A stretch of DNA of 64,000 nt from CALUOB01 sp944322305 (GTDB lineage: Bacteria; Actinomycetota; Coriobacteriia; Coriobacteriales; Coriobacteriaceae), in assembly GCA_963931605.1 (NCBI GenBank), contig OZ007031.1:1860001-1924000 (forward strand), in the 5' to 3' direction. Shown here in pieces: positions 1-8,866 of the stretch. The position numbers and the translations under genes were made by a program. The first letter of the stretch is position 1; each line of letters begins with the position of its first letter. A model generated the notes under the pieces. It ran no database searches. It was not told the origin of the DNA and saw only the letters and a program-made list of their open reading frames with translations.

Positions 1-548
1 AGGTTGAAGTAGGCGTGGTTCGTGAGGTTCACAAAGGTTTCGGCGTCGCTGGTGACGCGGTAGCTCGCGCGCAGCGTTGCGCCGCGCACCTCGTAGCGCA
101 CCATGAAGACGCGGTTGCCCGGCAGGCCGTAGGCGCCGTCCGGCACGGCGCAGGCCATGGTCACGCCGCGCTCGTCGGGCAGCGCCGTCCACAGCTGGGC
201 GTGCAGGCCGTGGTCGGGGTCGGTGTGGAGGTTGTTTGCGCCCTCGTTTTGCAGCAGCTGGTACACGGTATCGCCCACGGGCACGCGCCCGCCCTCGGTG
301 CGGTTGGCGCTGGGGCCCACGGTGGCGCCGAAGTACGCGGCGTTGTTGGCAAGGTAGCGCGCGCCGTCGTCAAAGCCGAGCACCACGTCGGCCATCTGGC
401 CGGAGCGGTCCGGCGCGTCGATGCCGACGATGGTTGCGCCGAGGTCTGTGACGCGCGCGGTGATGCCGCCGGGGGTGTTGTCGCTTATCTCGTACAGGGT
501 GAAGGTGCGCCCGTCTGGCATGGTGCCGAAAGGTGTTGCGCTGACCAT
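1..548 (-). CDS. galM: Aldose 1-epimerase (galactose mutarotase), 3' end off window
   Basis: The reverse strand is open from an ATG at 548 to the window edge, about 182 codons, and is cut by the window. The translation starts MVSATPFGTMPDGRT and reaches the family-typical NLTNHAYFNL near the edge. It also contains NRTEGG and NLHTDPDHGLH, the segments that carry the substrate-binding Arg and His of GalM. The enzyme interconverts alpha and beta aldohexoses in the cytoplasm. It is divergent from ldh. The catalytic Glu lies outside the window. Family assignment is secure from motifs; substrate preference is not visible. Confidence 0.9.
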   Translation of the reverse strand, partial: MVSATPFGTMPDGRTFTLYEISDNTPGGITARVTDLGATIVGIDAPDRSGQMADVVLGFDDGARYLANNAAYFGATVGPSANRTEGGRVPVGDTVYQLLQNEGANNLHTDPDHGLHAQLWTALPDERGVTMACAVPDGAYGLPGNRVFMVRYEVRGATLRASYRVTSDAETFVNLTNHAYFN

Positions 549-750
549 TGCGTCTCCTTGGTTGCGGGTTGCCGGGTGGTGGGTTCTAGGTGCAAAGCTC
601 ACGGCCCCACTGTAGCACGTGCCTTTGTGCCGCACCGTGTCTGCTGTGCATAACTGCCAGCTTAACGGCGTTTCGGTATAGCACCATGCGATATGGGATA
701 TAAGGTTGGACGAGTGTCAATTATCGCAACGGAAAGGGAGCGTGGCACCT

Positions 751-1707
751 ATGACCGTAAACAATCGCAAGGTGGCCGTTGTTGGCTGCGGGTTCGTGGG
801 CTCGTCGTCTGCGTTCGCGCTGATGCAGAGCGGCATTTTCTCCGAGATCGTGCTGATAGACGTAGACCAGGCACGTGCCGAGGGCGAGGCGCTCGACATC
901 GGCCACGGCGTGCCGTTTGCCCCGGCGCCGTGCCGCGTGTACGCCGGCACCTACGCCGACGCGGCCGACGCGGCCATTATCGTGGTAACCGCCGGCGCGG
1001 CTCAGAAGCCTGGCGAGACCCGCCTGGACCTTGTGAACAAGAACGTGGCCATCTTCAAGACCATTATCCCGCAGATCAGGGACTCCGGCTTCGGCGGCAT
1101 TTTGCTCATCGTGTCCAACCCGGTGGACGTGCTCACCTACACCGCACTCAAGCTTTCCGGGCTACCTGAGTCGCGCGTCATCGGGTCGGGCACCGTGCTC
1201 GACTCCGCGCGCCTCAAGTACATGCTCGGCCAGCACCTGGGCGTTGACGCACGCGACGTGCATGCTTGGGTTGTGGGCGAGCATGGCGACTCCGAGCTCG
1301 CCGTGTGGTCGAGCGCCAACGTGTCCGGCGTGCCGCTTCCCGCCTTCTGCGAGATGCTCGGCCACTTCGACCACGAGGCCACCGAGCGCCGCATTGCCGA
1401 GGAAGTCAAGAACAGCGCGTACGAGATCATCGACCGCAAGCACGCCACGTACTACGGCATCGCCATGTCGGTGCGCCGTCTGTGCGCCGCCATCATGCGC
1501 GACGAGCGCACGGTCATGCCTATCTCCAGCCTGATGGTGGGCGAGTACGGCATCGACGACGTGTGCATCTCCATGCCCACGGTCGTGGGCCGCGATGGCG
1601 TGGTGTGCCGGGTGCCCATCCCCATGGACGAGGACGAGCGCGCCGAGCTCACGCGCAGCTCCGAGGCTCTGAAGGACGTCATCGCCCAGCTCGACTTCAG
1701 CCGGTAG
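751..1707 (+). CDS. ldh: L-lactate dehydrogenase
   Basis: 318 aa, reducing pyruvate to L-lactate with NADH. I chose ATG 751 over the upstream in-frame ATG because GGAAAGGGAG lies 10-20 nt before it and the Rossmann strand begins immediately (KVAVVGCGFVGSS, GxGxxG at residues 12-17). The catalytic segment VGEHGDSE places the proton-acceptor His at about residue 178. Length fits the 310-330 aa family. Single-gene unit followed by a hairpin terminator. Malate dehydrogenase is the close alternative; the overall motif pattern and the fermentative context favour lactate. Confidence 0.93.
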   Translation: MTVNNRKVAVVGCGFVGSSSAFALMQSGIFSEIVLIDVDQARAEGEALDIGHGVPFAPAPCRVYAGTYADAADAAIIVVTAGAAQKPGETRLDLVNKNVAIFKTIIPQIRDSGFGGILLIVSNPVDVLTYTALKLSGLPESRVIGSGTVLDSARLKYMLGQHLGVDARDVHAWVVGEHGDSELAVWSSANVSGVPLPAFCEMLGHFDHEATERRIAEEVKNSAYEIIDRKHATYYGIAMSVRRLCAAIMRDERTVMPISSLMVGEYGIDDVCISMPTVVGRDGVVCRVPIPMDEDERAELTRSSEALKDVIAQLDFSR

Positions 1708-1735
1708 GCAAGACGCTGCGGCGCTTGCCGTTGCC

Positions 1736-1811
1736 GAGGGCCAACCTATATACATATGCGAGAAGACCGCGGCTCTCTGAGCTGCGGTCTTCTCATGTGA
1801 AGGCGGCGGTG
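1736..1811 (+). repeat. 76-nt dispersed repeat containing a terminator hairpin, copy 1
   Basis: A 15-bp stem (1761-1775 with 1779-1793, one G-T pair, loop TCT) sits inside a 76-nt unit that recurs almost exactly at 41492-41568, differing by one inserted C. The unit begins GAGGGCCAACC, runs through an AT-rich CTATATACATATG, and ends AAGGCGGCGGTG. It follows ldh and probably ends its transcript, although the post-stem T-run is poor. Confidence 0.85.
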
Positions 1812-1911
1812 TATTCATCTGGCCCGTGCAGCGCATCGGGAGCGATGGGGGCGGGCTAGCGGAGTGCTGGGAACCACCCTGCAAAACAGGTTCCGACTTG
1901 GTTGAGGCGGC

Positions 1912-2640
1912 TTATTTCAGTCCTGCCGCATAGCTCCTGAGAATTTCCTCAAATGCGAGCAGACAGTAGCCGAAAAAGAAGTTCGGCTGAACGTTCTCAA
2001 TATCAAAGGGGTAGTCGTCCTGAATGATGAAGTGGGCGTCAGAAAGCTCGGCAAGCTCGCTTTTGACGTTGCCGGTAAACGAGATCACCGGCACGCTTGC
2101 CTTACGACAGCGTCGTGCCGTGTCTAAAATGATTTGCGTGCCGCCCGACTTTGACACGAAGATAAACGCATCAAGCTGCTGCATGAAGTTGCGGACGATG
2201 GTTTCAGCCTCCAAGTCGCGCTGCTGGATGACCGTGCAACCGAATGCGATGAGTTTGCGCTCCATGTATTGGGCGATTAACCCGGAGTAACCCTGACCCG
2301 AAAGACCGATCGTTCCCTTGGAGGCGAGCGCGTGGTGAAGCGCTGCGAGGTCGTGTGCGTCGTAGCGCAAGTAGGTACGCTCGTCGGTTGAGATGACCCC
2401 GGCCGGGGCGTTTGCGCGTCGCTGCAGGTCGAACAGCATCTCGCGCGAGCTTGCATAACCGAGTTTCTTGGCCAGGCGCGTTACCGTGGCCGACGAGGCG
2501 TAGCACGCCCGCGCTATTCCCTTGGTGCCGAGCTTGGCCGCTCCGTCAACGTCGTTGGCCACAAACTCGAGGATGTTTTTCTCGGCGTCAGACAGGCGCC
2601 TTGATGCGTACAGCACCTTAAGCTGGTCACGGTCGATCAT
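1912..2640 (-). CDS. RpiR/MurR-family transcriptional regulator with SIS domain
   Basis: 242 aa. The start at 2640 (MIDRDQLKVLY) is preceded by an AGAGGAA ribosome site; longer in-frame starts add an unlikely basic extension. The N-terminal helix-turn-helix (about residues 15-75, YASSATVTRLAKKLGY) is followed by a phosphosugar-binding SIS domain (about 105-230, FVSKSGGTQIILDTARRC). The family senses phosphorylated sugars. It is divergent from the deacetylase-PTS-GH4 operon, so it is probably the local regulator, sensing an alpha-glucoside phosphate or derivative. Activator or repressor role cannot be read from sequence. Confidence 0.9.
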   Translation of the reverse strand: MIDRDQLKVLYASRRLSDAEKNILEFVANDVDGAAKLGTKGIARACYASSATVTRLAKKLGYASSREMLFDLQRRANAPAGVISTDERTYLRYDAHDLAALHHALASKGTIGLSGQGYSGLIAQYMERKLIAFGCTVIQQRDLEAETIVRNFMQQLDAFIFVSKSGGTQIILDTARRCRKASVPVISFTGNVKSELAELSDAHFIIQDDYPFDIENVQPNFFFGYCLLAFEEILRSYAAGLK

Positions 2641-2902
2641 GCGCAGTTCCTCTTTTCTCGGCGGCTTCTGGCACCTTACCATACCAAAACTTATACGTAC
2701 AACTATGCTGACGGTCGGTTTAGGCCGCTTACCGGTAGGTTCTATCCGCATACCGATGGCTGCCTACCGTTTATCCGATTAGTTTCGCGGTTCGCTCCAA
2801 TGAACGCCGCTCCTAAGTAACGCCTGCTCACAGGCCTTGCTCCCTTTGCTCCGTAGCATAAAGGCAACGAATTCGCGGCTTCAGTTACGGAAAGGGGAGG
2901 AC

Positions 2903-3697
2903 ATGAAGACGCTCATCATCAACGCGGACGATTTCGGGTATTCGCGCGGTGTGAACTGGGCTATCGTGGACAGCCATCGTCGCGGCATCCTGACGTCGAC
3001 CACGATTATGCCGGCTATGCCTGGCTTCGATCACGCTGTTGAGCTCGCGCGTGAGACGCCCACGCTCGGCATCGGCGTGCATCTCACGCTCACCTGCGGC
3101 CATCCGCTGTTACAGGGGCACACCACGCTCGTCAACGAGCGCGGGGAGTTCCCGCGCCTGGGCTTTTACGAGGATCCCGAGACGCAGGTCTCGCGCGACG
3201 AGGTTCGCGCTGAGTGGCAGGCTCAGATCGACAAGGTGCTCGCTGCCGGCATTCGTCCCACGCATCTGGACTCGCATCACCACATCCACACCTACAAGGG
3301 CCTCACCGACATTTTCCTCGACTTCGCTGAGAAGTATCATCTGCCGGTGCGCAACTCCGCGCCTGTTCGCCCCGAGCACGACTTAGGTGACCGGCCGCAC
3401 CCCGGTTGCCTGATCGACCCCATCGGCCCGGCAGGCGTTGACTTTTCCATGCCGCTTGAGGCATATCGCGCGGGCATGCTTGCCGGCACCACGCGCCTGC
3501 TCTCCGAGGCCTTCCGCACGCACGACTGCGTGGAGGTTATGGCACATCCCGCCTACGTTGACTACGCCGTGCTCACCGGCTCGTCGTTCAACACGCCCCG
3601 CACTGCTGAGGCCGAGCTCCTGCAGGCTCCCGAGGCGCGCGCTGCAGTGGAATCGCTGGGGGACGTAACCCTGGCTTCGTTTACGGCCCTTTCATAA
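2903..3697 (+). CDS. YdjC/ChbG-type carbohydrate deacetylase
   Basis: 264 aa. ATG 2903 follows a strong AAAGGGGAGG; the longer ORF upstream lacks one. Metal-ligand motifs of the YdjC family are present: NADDFG at residues 7-12, GVHLTLT around residue 60, and a histidine cluster SHHHIH near residue 123. Family members remove acetyl groups from N-acetylated oligosaccharides such as phosphorylated diacetylchitobiose. It leads an operon with PTS EIICB (18-nt gap) and GH4, implying it edits the imported sugar before hydrolysis. Substrate is inference. Confidence 0.88.
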   Translation: MKTLIINADDFGYSRGVNWAIVDSHRRGILTSTTIMPAMPGFDHAVELARETPTLGIGVHLTLTCGHPLLQGHTTLVNERGEFPRLGFYEDPETQVSRDEVRAEWQAQIDKVLAAGIRPTHLDSHHHIHTYKGLTDIFLDFAEKYHLPVRNSAPVRPEHDLGDRPHPGCLIDPIGPAGVDFSMPLEAYRAGMLAGTTRLLSEAFRTHDCVEVMAHPAYVDYAVLTGSSFNTPRTAEAELLQAPEARAAVESLGDVTLASFTALS

Positions 3698-3715
3698 CTC
3701 GTAGGGAGGAGAACT

Positions 3716-5137
3716 ATGAAAGAGTTTCTCAACCGGGCGCTCAAGACGCTCTCCAAGCTGGGACGTGCCATGCTCGTGCCCATCACCGCGATGCCCATCG
3801 CCGGCATCATGGCACGCGTCGGTGCTGCCGACCTGCTGGGCATCCCGCTGATCGAGAATGCCGGCTGGGTGGTGTTCAACAACCTGGACATCTTGTTCGG
3901 CTTCGGCGCGGTGGTTGCCTACGTTAAGTCGCGCGACAAGATCTCACCCATCGTGGCGAGCATCGTGTCGGTGCTGGTGCTGCGCAACGTCTTCGAGACG
4001 CTCAACCCCGACATCAACATGGGCATCTTCGGCGGCATCATCGTGGGCTGCGTCACGGCGTGGATTCACAACCATGCGAGCAAGTGGAAGACGCCCAAGA
4101 TGTTCGACTTCTTCACGGGCGAGAAGTTCTGCATCACGCTGGCGCCTATCGTCACGGTGTTCCTTGGCTGGGTTTTGAGCTATGTGTGGCCTGTGTGCCA
4201 GAACGGTCTCGACACCTTTGCCATGTGGATCGGCGGGGCCGGCGCGCTCGGCGTCTTTGTCTTCGGCTTCCTGAACCGCCTGCTTATCCCCGTGGGTCTG
4301 CATCATGTGCTCAACTCCTATATCTACTATGGCCTTGGCAGCTATACGATGGCATCGGGCGAGGTCGTAACCGGCGAGATGACGCGCTTCATCTCGGGTG
4401 ACCCCACCGCCGGCGTGTTCCTGTCCATGTTCTTCGTCATGATGATGTTCGGCTTGCCGGGTGCCGCTCTGGCGATCTACCGCACCGCCAAGAAGAAGAA
4501 CAAGAGCAAGGTGGGCGGCCTCATGGGTTCCAGCGCAGCCACCTCGTTCATCACCGGCATCACCGAACCGCTTGAGTTCTCGTTCATGTTCGTGGCTCCG
4601 CAGCTCTACGTTGCCCACGCGGTGCTCACCGGCCTGGCTGGCGTGACGTGCTACCTGCTCGGTGTCCGCATCGGCTTCGTCTCGGGCGGCAACATCATCG
4701 ACCTGGTGATGAACTGGAACCTCGGCAGCAACGTGATCCTCATCATTCCCATCGGTATCGTGTTCTTCGCGCTGTATTACTTCACGTTCACCTTCCTCAT
4801 CAAACGCTTCAACCTCAAGACCCCTGGTCGCGAGGATGATGTTGAGGTTTCCGAGGACGTGACTGACGCCGAGCTCAATGCCACCCTCAACACCAAGAAC
4901 TACGCCTACCTGGCAAAGAAGCTCCTGCAGTGCCTGGGCGGTGCCGAGAACATCGAGACCGAGGGCCGCTGCATGACGCGCCTGCGCGTCGAGGTGCACG
5001 ACGCCGATAAGGTTGACATCGAGAAAATCAAGCAGACCGGCGTCATGGGCGTGGTGTGCCCCTCGCCCACGAGCATCCAGATCATCATCGGCCGCGAGGT
5101 CGGTCAGGTGGAGGAAGAGTTCAGCAAGCTGGTTTAA
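3716..5137 (+). CDS. PTS EIICB transporter, glucose/alpha-glucoside superfamily
   Basis: 473 aa. The EIIC membrane domain (about residues 1-370) has about ten hydrophobic segments and the conserved loop TSFITGITEPLEFSF. A short linker leads to a C-terminal EIIB domain with the phosphorylated Cys at about residue 419 in EGRCMTRLRVEV. It imports and phosphorylates a sugar; EIIA must be supplied elsewhere. The following gene is a 6-phospho-alpha-glucosidase with a CDMP signature, so an alpha-glucoside (maltose-like) substrate is most likely, by analogy with MalX/GlvC. A GlcNAc-type substrate is the alternative because of the adjoining deacetylase. Confidence 0.9.
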   Translation: MKEFLNRALKTLSKLGRAMLVPITAMPIAGIMARVGAADLLGIPLIENAGWVVFNNLDILFGFGAVVAYVKSRDKISPIVASIVSVLVLRNVFETLNPDINMGIFGGIIVGCVTAWIHNHASKWKTPKMFDFFTGEKFCITLAPIVTVFLGWVLSYVWPVCQNGLDTFAMWIGGAGALGVFVFGFLNRLLIPVGLHHVLNSYIYYGLGSYTMASGEVVTGEMTRFISGDPTAGVFLSMFFVMMMFGLPGAALAIYRTAKKKNKSKVGGLMGSSAATSFITGITEPLEFSFMFVAPQLYVAHAVLTGLAGVTCYLLGVRIGFVSGGNIIDLVMNWNLGSNVILIIPIGIVFFALYYFTFTFLIKRFNLKTPGREDDVEVSEDVTDAELNATLNTKNYAYLAKKLLQCLGGAENIETEGRCMTRLRVEVHDADKVDIEKIKQTGVMGVVCPSPTSIQIIIGREVGQVEEEFSKLV

Positions 5138-5148
5138 CTTCCCCTCTT

Positions 5149-5184
5149 GCGGCGGCGCCTGTCACGGCATTCTGGCGCCGCCGC
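5149..5184 (+). terminator. Intercistronic hairpin between PTS and GH4
   Basis: Perfect 11-bp GC stem (5149-5159 with 5174-5184) around a 14-nt loop, 11 nt after the PTS stop. No T-run follows, so it is more likely a partial terminator or mRNA stabiliser than a full stop. Confidence 0.55.
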
Positions 5185-5226
5185 CCCGCGAACTTGGTTA
5201 GCACGACGTTAGTGAAAGGGTCAGAT

Positions 5227-5790
5227 ATGGGAAAGAAATTCGTTATCGTGGGATCCGGCTCCTCGTATACCCCCGCGATTGTTGATGTGCTGCTCCACCG
5301 CAAGGACGACCTGGGGCTTGAGGAGGTCTCGCTGTACGACATCGACGCCCAGCGCGCCGAGCGTACCGGTGCCTACTGCAAGCTTTACGCCGCTGAGAAC
5401 TTCTCCGACGTGAAGGTTGGTTACACCACCGACATCGAGGAGGCTTTCACCGGGGCTGATTTCCTGTTTGTGCAGATTCGTCCAGGTCTCAACAAGCAGC
5501 GTGAGACCGACGAGAAGATCTGCCTCAAGCACGGAGTTCTTGGCCAGGAGACCTGCGGTTTGGGCGGCATGTCCTTTGCGCTGCGCTGCATACCGGCCAT
5601 CCTCGAGATCGTTGGCAAGGCTCAGGAGATCTGCCCGGACGCTTGGATCCTCAACTACTCCAACCCCGAGGCCATGATCTCGGAGGCTATCTATCGCACC
5701 TACCCGAACGCCAAGGCTCTGTGCATTTGCGACATGCCCATCTCCCAAGAGGAGACAGTTCGCTGTGAAACCTTGCTAAATTGCCTCTGA
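5227..5790 (+). pseudogene. GH4 6-phospho-alpha-glucosidase, 5' part, interrupted by prophage
   Basis: ATG 5227 opens the frame MGKKFVIVGSGSSYTP, the NAD-binding fold of glycoside hydrolase family 4. At residues 168-171 it has CDMP, the signature reported for 6-phospho-alpha-glucosidases (phospho-beta-glucosidases have CNVP). Host sequence ends in the core GAGAC at 5752-5756, seven codons past CDMP; the remaining 11 residues to the stop at 5790 are prophage-encoded. The missing half is at 40666-41466. The present product lacks the catalytic His region and should be inactive while the prophage is integrated. Confidence 0.92.
5752..5756 (+). other. attL core (GAGAC)
   Basis: Left copy of the 5-bp identity shared by both junctions; with one mismatch it extends to GAGACaGT versus GAGACgGT. 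It begins exactly at a codon boundary of the GH4 frame. Such a short overlap is typical of some tyrosine recombinases. Confidence 0.75.
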
Positions 5791-7200
5791 AACGCGCAGG
5801 TCAGGGGCGGTGGTGATTACTTGGAACTTGGGACGGTCGGGCTGCTGGTACGAATCTGGTACGAATCGTTCCTTGGTTCGTACCGCGGCCATCAGCGCCT
5901 CGCGGGAGCGGCGGGCGGGACGTGCGTGGCGGACCTTGTAGGGACGGCCCTTCGGGGCGTCCTCGGCGTGCTTCGCCATGAACTCCTCCTCGGCGCCGAC
6001 GCTCTGGAAAGCGTCCTCCATGACGTCGGCGGCCTCGCGCTTCTGGTCCATGTTCACATGGGTGTAGATGTCCATGGTGATCGTGGCGCTGGCGTGGCCG
6101 GCGAGCTCCTGCATCACCTTGGGGTGCACGCCCTGCTGGGCGAGCATCGAGAGGTAGGAGTGGCGCAGCTCGTGGAGGCACCAGCCGTCCAGGCCGAGGA
6201 GCTTGCGGTCGCGCTCCCACCATTTGCCGAAGGTGTCGGGATGCACGCGCTGGGCGTAGAAGTCGAGCACGACGGGCGTGTCCTCGGTCTGCTCGCTCCA
6301 GCCCTTCTTGAGCCCCCGGTGGAGGTAGTTGCGCGTGAGGAAGTACTCCTGCTGGGCCTTCTTGCGGCGCAGCAGCGCATCGCAGACGAACTCGGGCATG
6401 GGGAGGTTCCTCATGCCGGCGTGGGTCTTCGCCTCCTTGAGGTTGCGGAACGCGTCGAAGTTGTGGTTGACGGTCAGCACCCTGTTGTCGAAGTCGATGT
6501 CTCGCCACGACAGGGCGCAGATCTCGCCGCGGCGGAGCCCCATCGTGATGGCCAGGAAGTAGCCGATGTCGCACGAGGTCTCGACCTCGAGCTGGTCGAC
6601 GAGCTTCCGCATGCGCGCCGGCGTGAGGGCCCGCTTCTCCTTGGTGTCGACCTTTGGCGTCGCCACCTTGTCGATGGGGTTGCGCACGATGACGTCGCGC
6701 TCAACGAGGTCGCGGAACATGAGGTCGAGGGTCTTGTTGATCTGGTTCAGGTAGGCCCCGCTCGACGGCTTCCCCGAGAGCGTGTCGCCCTGGCGCATCG
6801 CCGCGTACATGCCCTCGATCATCTCGGGCGTGATGAGGGCGACGTCGGCCTTGCCGATGTGGCGGGAGACGGCCTTGAAGCAGCGGCGGCAGCGCAGCTG
6901 GGTGTTCTGCGAGAACTCGCCGGAGAGGTCGCGCCGCTCCATGAAGTCGGCGGCGCACTCCTCGAAGGTGGTGCCGGTGCGCCTCCAGACGCGGTCGTCC
7001 TCGATCTCCTCGATGAAGTCGCGCAGGGCCTTCTTGGCCTGGGTGTAGGTCATGTCGTTGACGCGGCGCGTGCGGGTCTTGTACTTGCCCGTGCGCGGGT
7101 CGAGGCCCACGGGGACGCGCAGCTGCCACTTGCGGCACTTGGACTTGGGCTTGTCCTTCTCGAGCTGGACGATGGTGCCCTCTCCGATCACCTTGGCCAT
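5776..7200 (-). CDS. int: Tyrosine integrase of the prophage
   Basis: 474 aa. ATG 7200 has a strong GAGAGGAGGT ribosome site; the much longer open frame upstream is read-through of phage non-coding and antisense sequence. Architecture: N-terminal arm-binding domain (to about residue 70), SAM-like core-binding domain (about 75-180), then the catalytic domain with Arg 223 (GLRRGE), His 343 and Arg 346 (HELRHS) and nucleophile Tyr 379 (MDIYTH). It catalyses integration and, with an excisionase, excision at the GH4 site. Its C-terminal codons overlap the GGTACGAA arm-site candidates. Confidence 0.95.
   Translation of the reverse strand: MAKVIGEGTIVQLEKDKPKSKCRKWQLRVPVGLDPRTGKYKTRTRRVNDMTYTQAKKALRDFIEEIEDDRVWRRTGTTFEECAADFMERRDLSGEFSQNTQLRCRRCFKAVSRHIGKADVALITPEMIEGMYAAMRQGDTLSGKPSSGAYLNQINKTLDLMFRDLVERDVIVRNPIDKVATPKVDTKEKRALTPARMRKLVDQLEVETSCDIGYFLAITMGLRRGEICALSWRDIDFDNRVLTVNHNFDAFRNLKEAKTHAGMRNLPMPEFVCDALLRRKKAQQEYFLTRNYLHRGLKKGWSEQTEDTPVVLDFYAQRVHPDTFGKWWERDRKLLGLDGWCLHELRHSYLSMLAQQGVHPKVMQELAGHASATITMDIYTHVNMDQKREAADVMEDAFQSVGAEEEFMAKHAEDAPKGRPYKVRHARPARRSREALMAAVRTKERFVPDSYQQPDRPKFQVITTAPDLRVSEAI
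5847..5884. other. Candidate integrase arm-type sites, left end
   Basis: GGTACGAAT occurs at 5847-5855 and 5858-5866 (11-bp period) and again inverted as TTCGTACC at 5877-5884. The same doublet appears near the right end (40509-40528, 12-bp period), each about 100-160 bp from its core. Paired direct repeats at both ends are what lambda/Tn916-type integrases bind. They lie within int codons here, so part of the conservation could be coding. Confidence 0.5.
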
Positions 7201-7420
7201 GTTTAGCACCTCCTCTCGAGGAGGCGGGCAGCGGTTTGATGGCTGATGGGCATTGCCGCGCGGTATGCGCAGATGGCGGCGCCTGTGGCCGCATGGTCGG
7301 TCGATGGCATATAATGTCACCGGTCCTTTCCTTGTTAGCGCTTGGTTGGGACTGTCTTTGGGCTCGTGGGAGGTACCAGCTCCTGCGGGCCCGTATTGTT
7401 TGTGCGATGCCTCCTTCCTG
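7201..7420. other. Intergenic region between integrase and repressor
   Basis: 220 nt with no convincing gene. It must hold the int promoter on the minus strand unless int is co-transcribed with the repressor. A perfect TATAAT on the plus strand at 7310-7315 lacks a recognisable -35 and points against both genes. Confidence 0.4.
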
Positions 7421-8218
7421 TTAGCCGCGGTTGTTGTCGAACGAGCCGCCGAGGCCGTGGGCGAAGGCGTTGCGGCGCCGGCGCATGCCGTCGTAGGCGG
7501 ACGTGATGCCCTCCAGAACCTCGCGGTCTCGCTCCTCGTACTGTGCGGAGAGCATGTTGGAGAGCTTGTAGCAGGCGAGCTCGATCGACAGGGGCTCCTT
7601 GGGCTTCGTGTCGCGTATGAGGAAGCGCTCGCCCGCCACCTCGAACTCCCAGCCGTTGTCGCGGGCGTTGCGGCGCCCTGCGCTCTCCGCCATGTCGAGG
7701 GCGTCGGCGATCTCGCGGTCGCGCTCGTCGGCGAGGCGCGTCTCCACGAACTCGAGGAACCGCGCGCGCAGGGCGTCGGCGTCGCCGAGCGACACCAGGT
7801 CGATGAAGTCGGCTTCGCCCGAGCCCATGGACTCGTAGAACTGGCGGCTGTACTGCTGGACGAGCTCCTCGTAGCGGCGCTGGTCCTGCGCGCGGTCGCG
7901 CGCCTGCTCCTTGCCGTCCTTGTACTGGATGTAGTCGAGGTAATCGTCGAGCAGGCCCTTGTTCTTGTCGGACAGGGCGTCGTAGGCGCGCTGCACGGGG
8001 CCGCGCATCTCGCTGGGCTTGATGGGCGTGCGGCCGACGACGGCGTCGATGGTGCAGCCGAGGAAGTCGGCGATGATCCAGGCGCGCTCGATGGGGATCT
8101 TGGCGGGTTCCTGCTCGTAGCGGGTGTAGGTGGGTGCGGGTATGTCCACCGCCTCGGCGAAGTCCTTTGCCGTGCGGTATCCCGCCTCCTTCCTGAGATT
8201 TTGCAGGCTGTTAGGCAC
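7421..8218 (-). CDS. Prophage repressor-like protein with XRE-type HTH
   Basis: 265 aa. The N-terminal 65 residues form a Cro/CI-type helix-turn-helix (NSLQNLRKEAGYRTAKDFAEAVD then TYTRYEQEP). The rest is long and charged, possibly coiled, with no visible S24 self-cleavage Ser-Lys pair, so induction may not be by RecA-stimulated autocleavage. It is divergent from the excisionase-like gene across an operator-rich gap, the classic lysogeny-switch position. The role as immunity repressor is inferred from position and HTH. Confidence 0.75.
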   Translation of the reverse strand: MPNSLQNLRKEAGYRTAKDFAEAVDIPAPTYTRYEQEPAKIPIERAWIIADFLGCTIDAVVGRTPIKPSEMRGPVQRAYDALSDKNKGLLDDYLDYIQYKDGKEQARDRAQDQRRYEELVQQYSRQFYESMGSGEADFIDLVSLGDADALRARFLEFVETRLADERDREIADALDMAESAGRRNARDNGWEFEVAGERFLIRDTKPKEPLSIELACYKLSNMLSAQYEERDREVLEGITSAYDGMRRRRNAFAHGLGGSFDNNRG

Positions 8219-8454
8219 GGCTCGGCCCTCCTCGGATGCGTGCGTCCTATGGAGGCCCGATACGTAGAGATGCCTCCTGTAGTATCCGTTGGAATCATAT
8301 TACAACATTGAGAATCACCAGGCAACCAGTTTTACAATCATTGGGCGAGTTTGTATCGCAATGTGATTCTAAGCGTGGTAATGTAGCGCGTACGGACGGG
8401 GGCCGCAAGGGAGCCCTCGCGAGGGCGCGGCTTTGCCGCAGGAAGGGAGGGGTC
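8219..8454. promoter_or_regulatory. Divergent promoter/operator region of the lysogeny switch
   Basis: Minus-strand promoter for the repressor: TTGCCT (8320-8325), 17-bp spacer, TAATAT (8297-8302). Plus-strand candidate for the early operon: TTTACA (8331-8336), 17 bp, TATCGC (8354-8359), weaker. Three related motifs may be repressor operators: GGAATCAT 8291-8298, AGAATCAC 8311-8318 (reverse complement GTGATTCT) and GTGATTCT 8363-8370. One overlaps each promoter, as expected for a CI-type switch. Confidence 0.5.
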
Positions 8455-8670
8455 ATGGTCAGGAGCTTCCACGAGCTGCCGCTGCTGATGACGCCGAAGC
8501 AGCTTGCCGACGCGACCGGAGAGCACGTGAACTCTATACGTCGGAGCATCGCCGCCGGGCGGATTCCGGCGGACAAGGTCGACGGGCGGATCTACATCTG
8601 CAGGGATCTGGTGTTCCCGAACACGGCGAAGGGGATGGTGGGGCATGGCGACGACGCGCGCGCCCGCTGA
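8455..8670 (+). CDS. Small HTH protein, excisionase/MerR-like
   Basis: 71 aa. ATG 8455 follows GGAAGGGAGGGG. The core LMTPKQLADATGEHVNSIRRSIAAGRIPADKV matches the winged-helix pattern of excisionase-family DNA-binding proteins: helix-turn-helix, then the wing KVDGRIYICRD. First gene rightward of the repressor, so it may act as excisionase or early regulator. The next start overlaps its stop. Confidence 0.65.
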   Translation: MVRSFHELPLLMTPKQLADATGEHVNSIRRSIAAGRIPADKVDGRIYICRDLVFPNTAKGMVGHGDDARAR

Positions 8671-8866
8671 GCGGTGGCGGCCGGGTGCCGGTGCGGGGGC
8701 GCTTGCAGGCGAGCCCGGATGCGGAGGACCGGTCGGATACGGCCCCGAAGGGGCGGCGAGCGCGGTTGCAGCCACGCCCGCCGCGATGAAGATTCCTGGC
8801 GGGATTCTTCGGGGAGACAGTGTAGCGCATACGGCGACGGGCGGTGCTTCTCCATGGCATCGCTAG
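8645..8866 (+). CDS. Possible small protein, 73 aa, function unknown
   Basis: Open frame overlapping the end of the excisionase-like gene and the first codons of the primase. Composition is Gly/Ala/Pro-rich and there is no motif I recognise. GGGGATGGTGGGG precedes the ATG. It fills the otherwise empty 180-nt gap before the primase start, so translational coupling is possible, but it may be a chance frame in GC-rich DNA. Confidence 0.3.
   Translation: MATTRAPAERWRPGAGAGALAGEPGCGGPVGYGPEGAASAVAATPAAMKIPGGILRGDSVAHTATGGASPWHR

Noticed and set aside
7310..7315. Perfect TATAAT on the plus strand downstream of the repressor gene
   Set aside because: No -35 or extended -10 and no sensible gene to drive; could be chance or an antisense start, not supported.
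7201..8325. Integrase reading frame extending upstream to about 850 codons
   Set aside because: The extension runs through the repressor in another frame and lacks family similarity; a strong ribosome site marks the true start at 7200.
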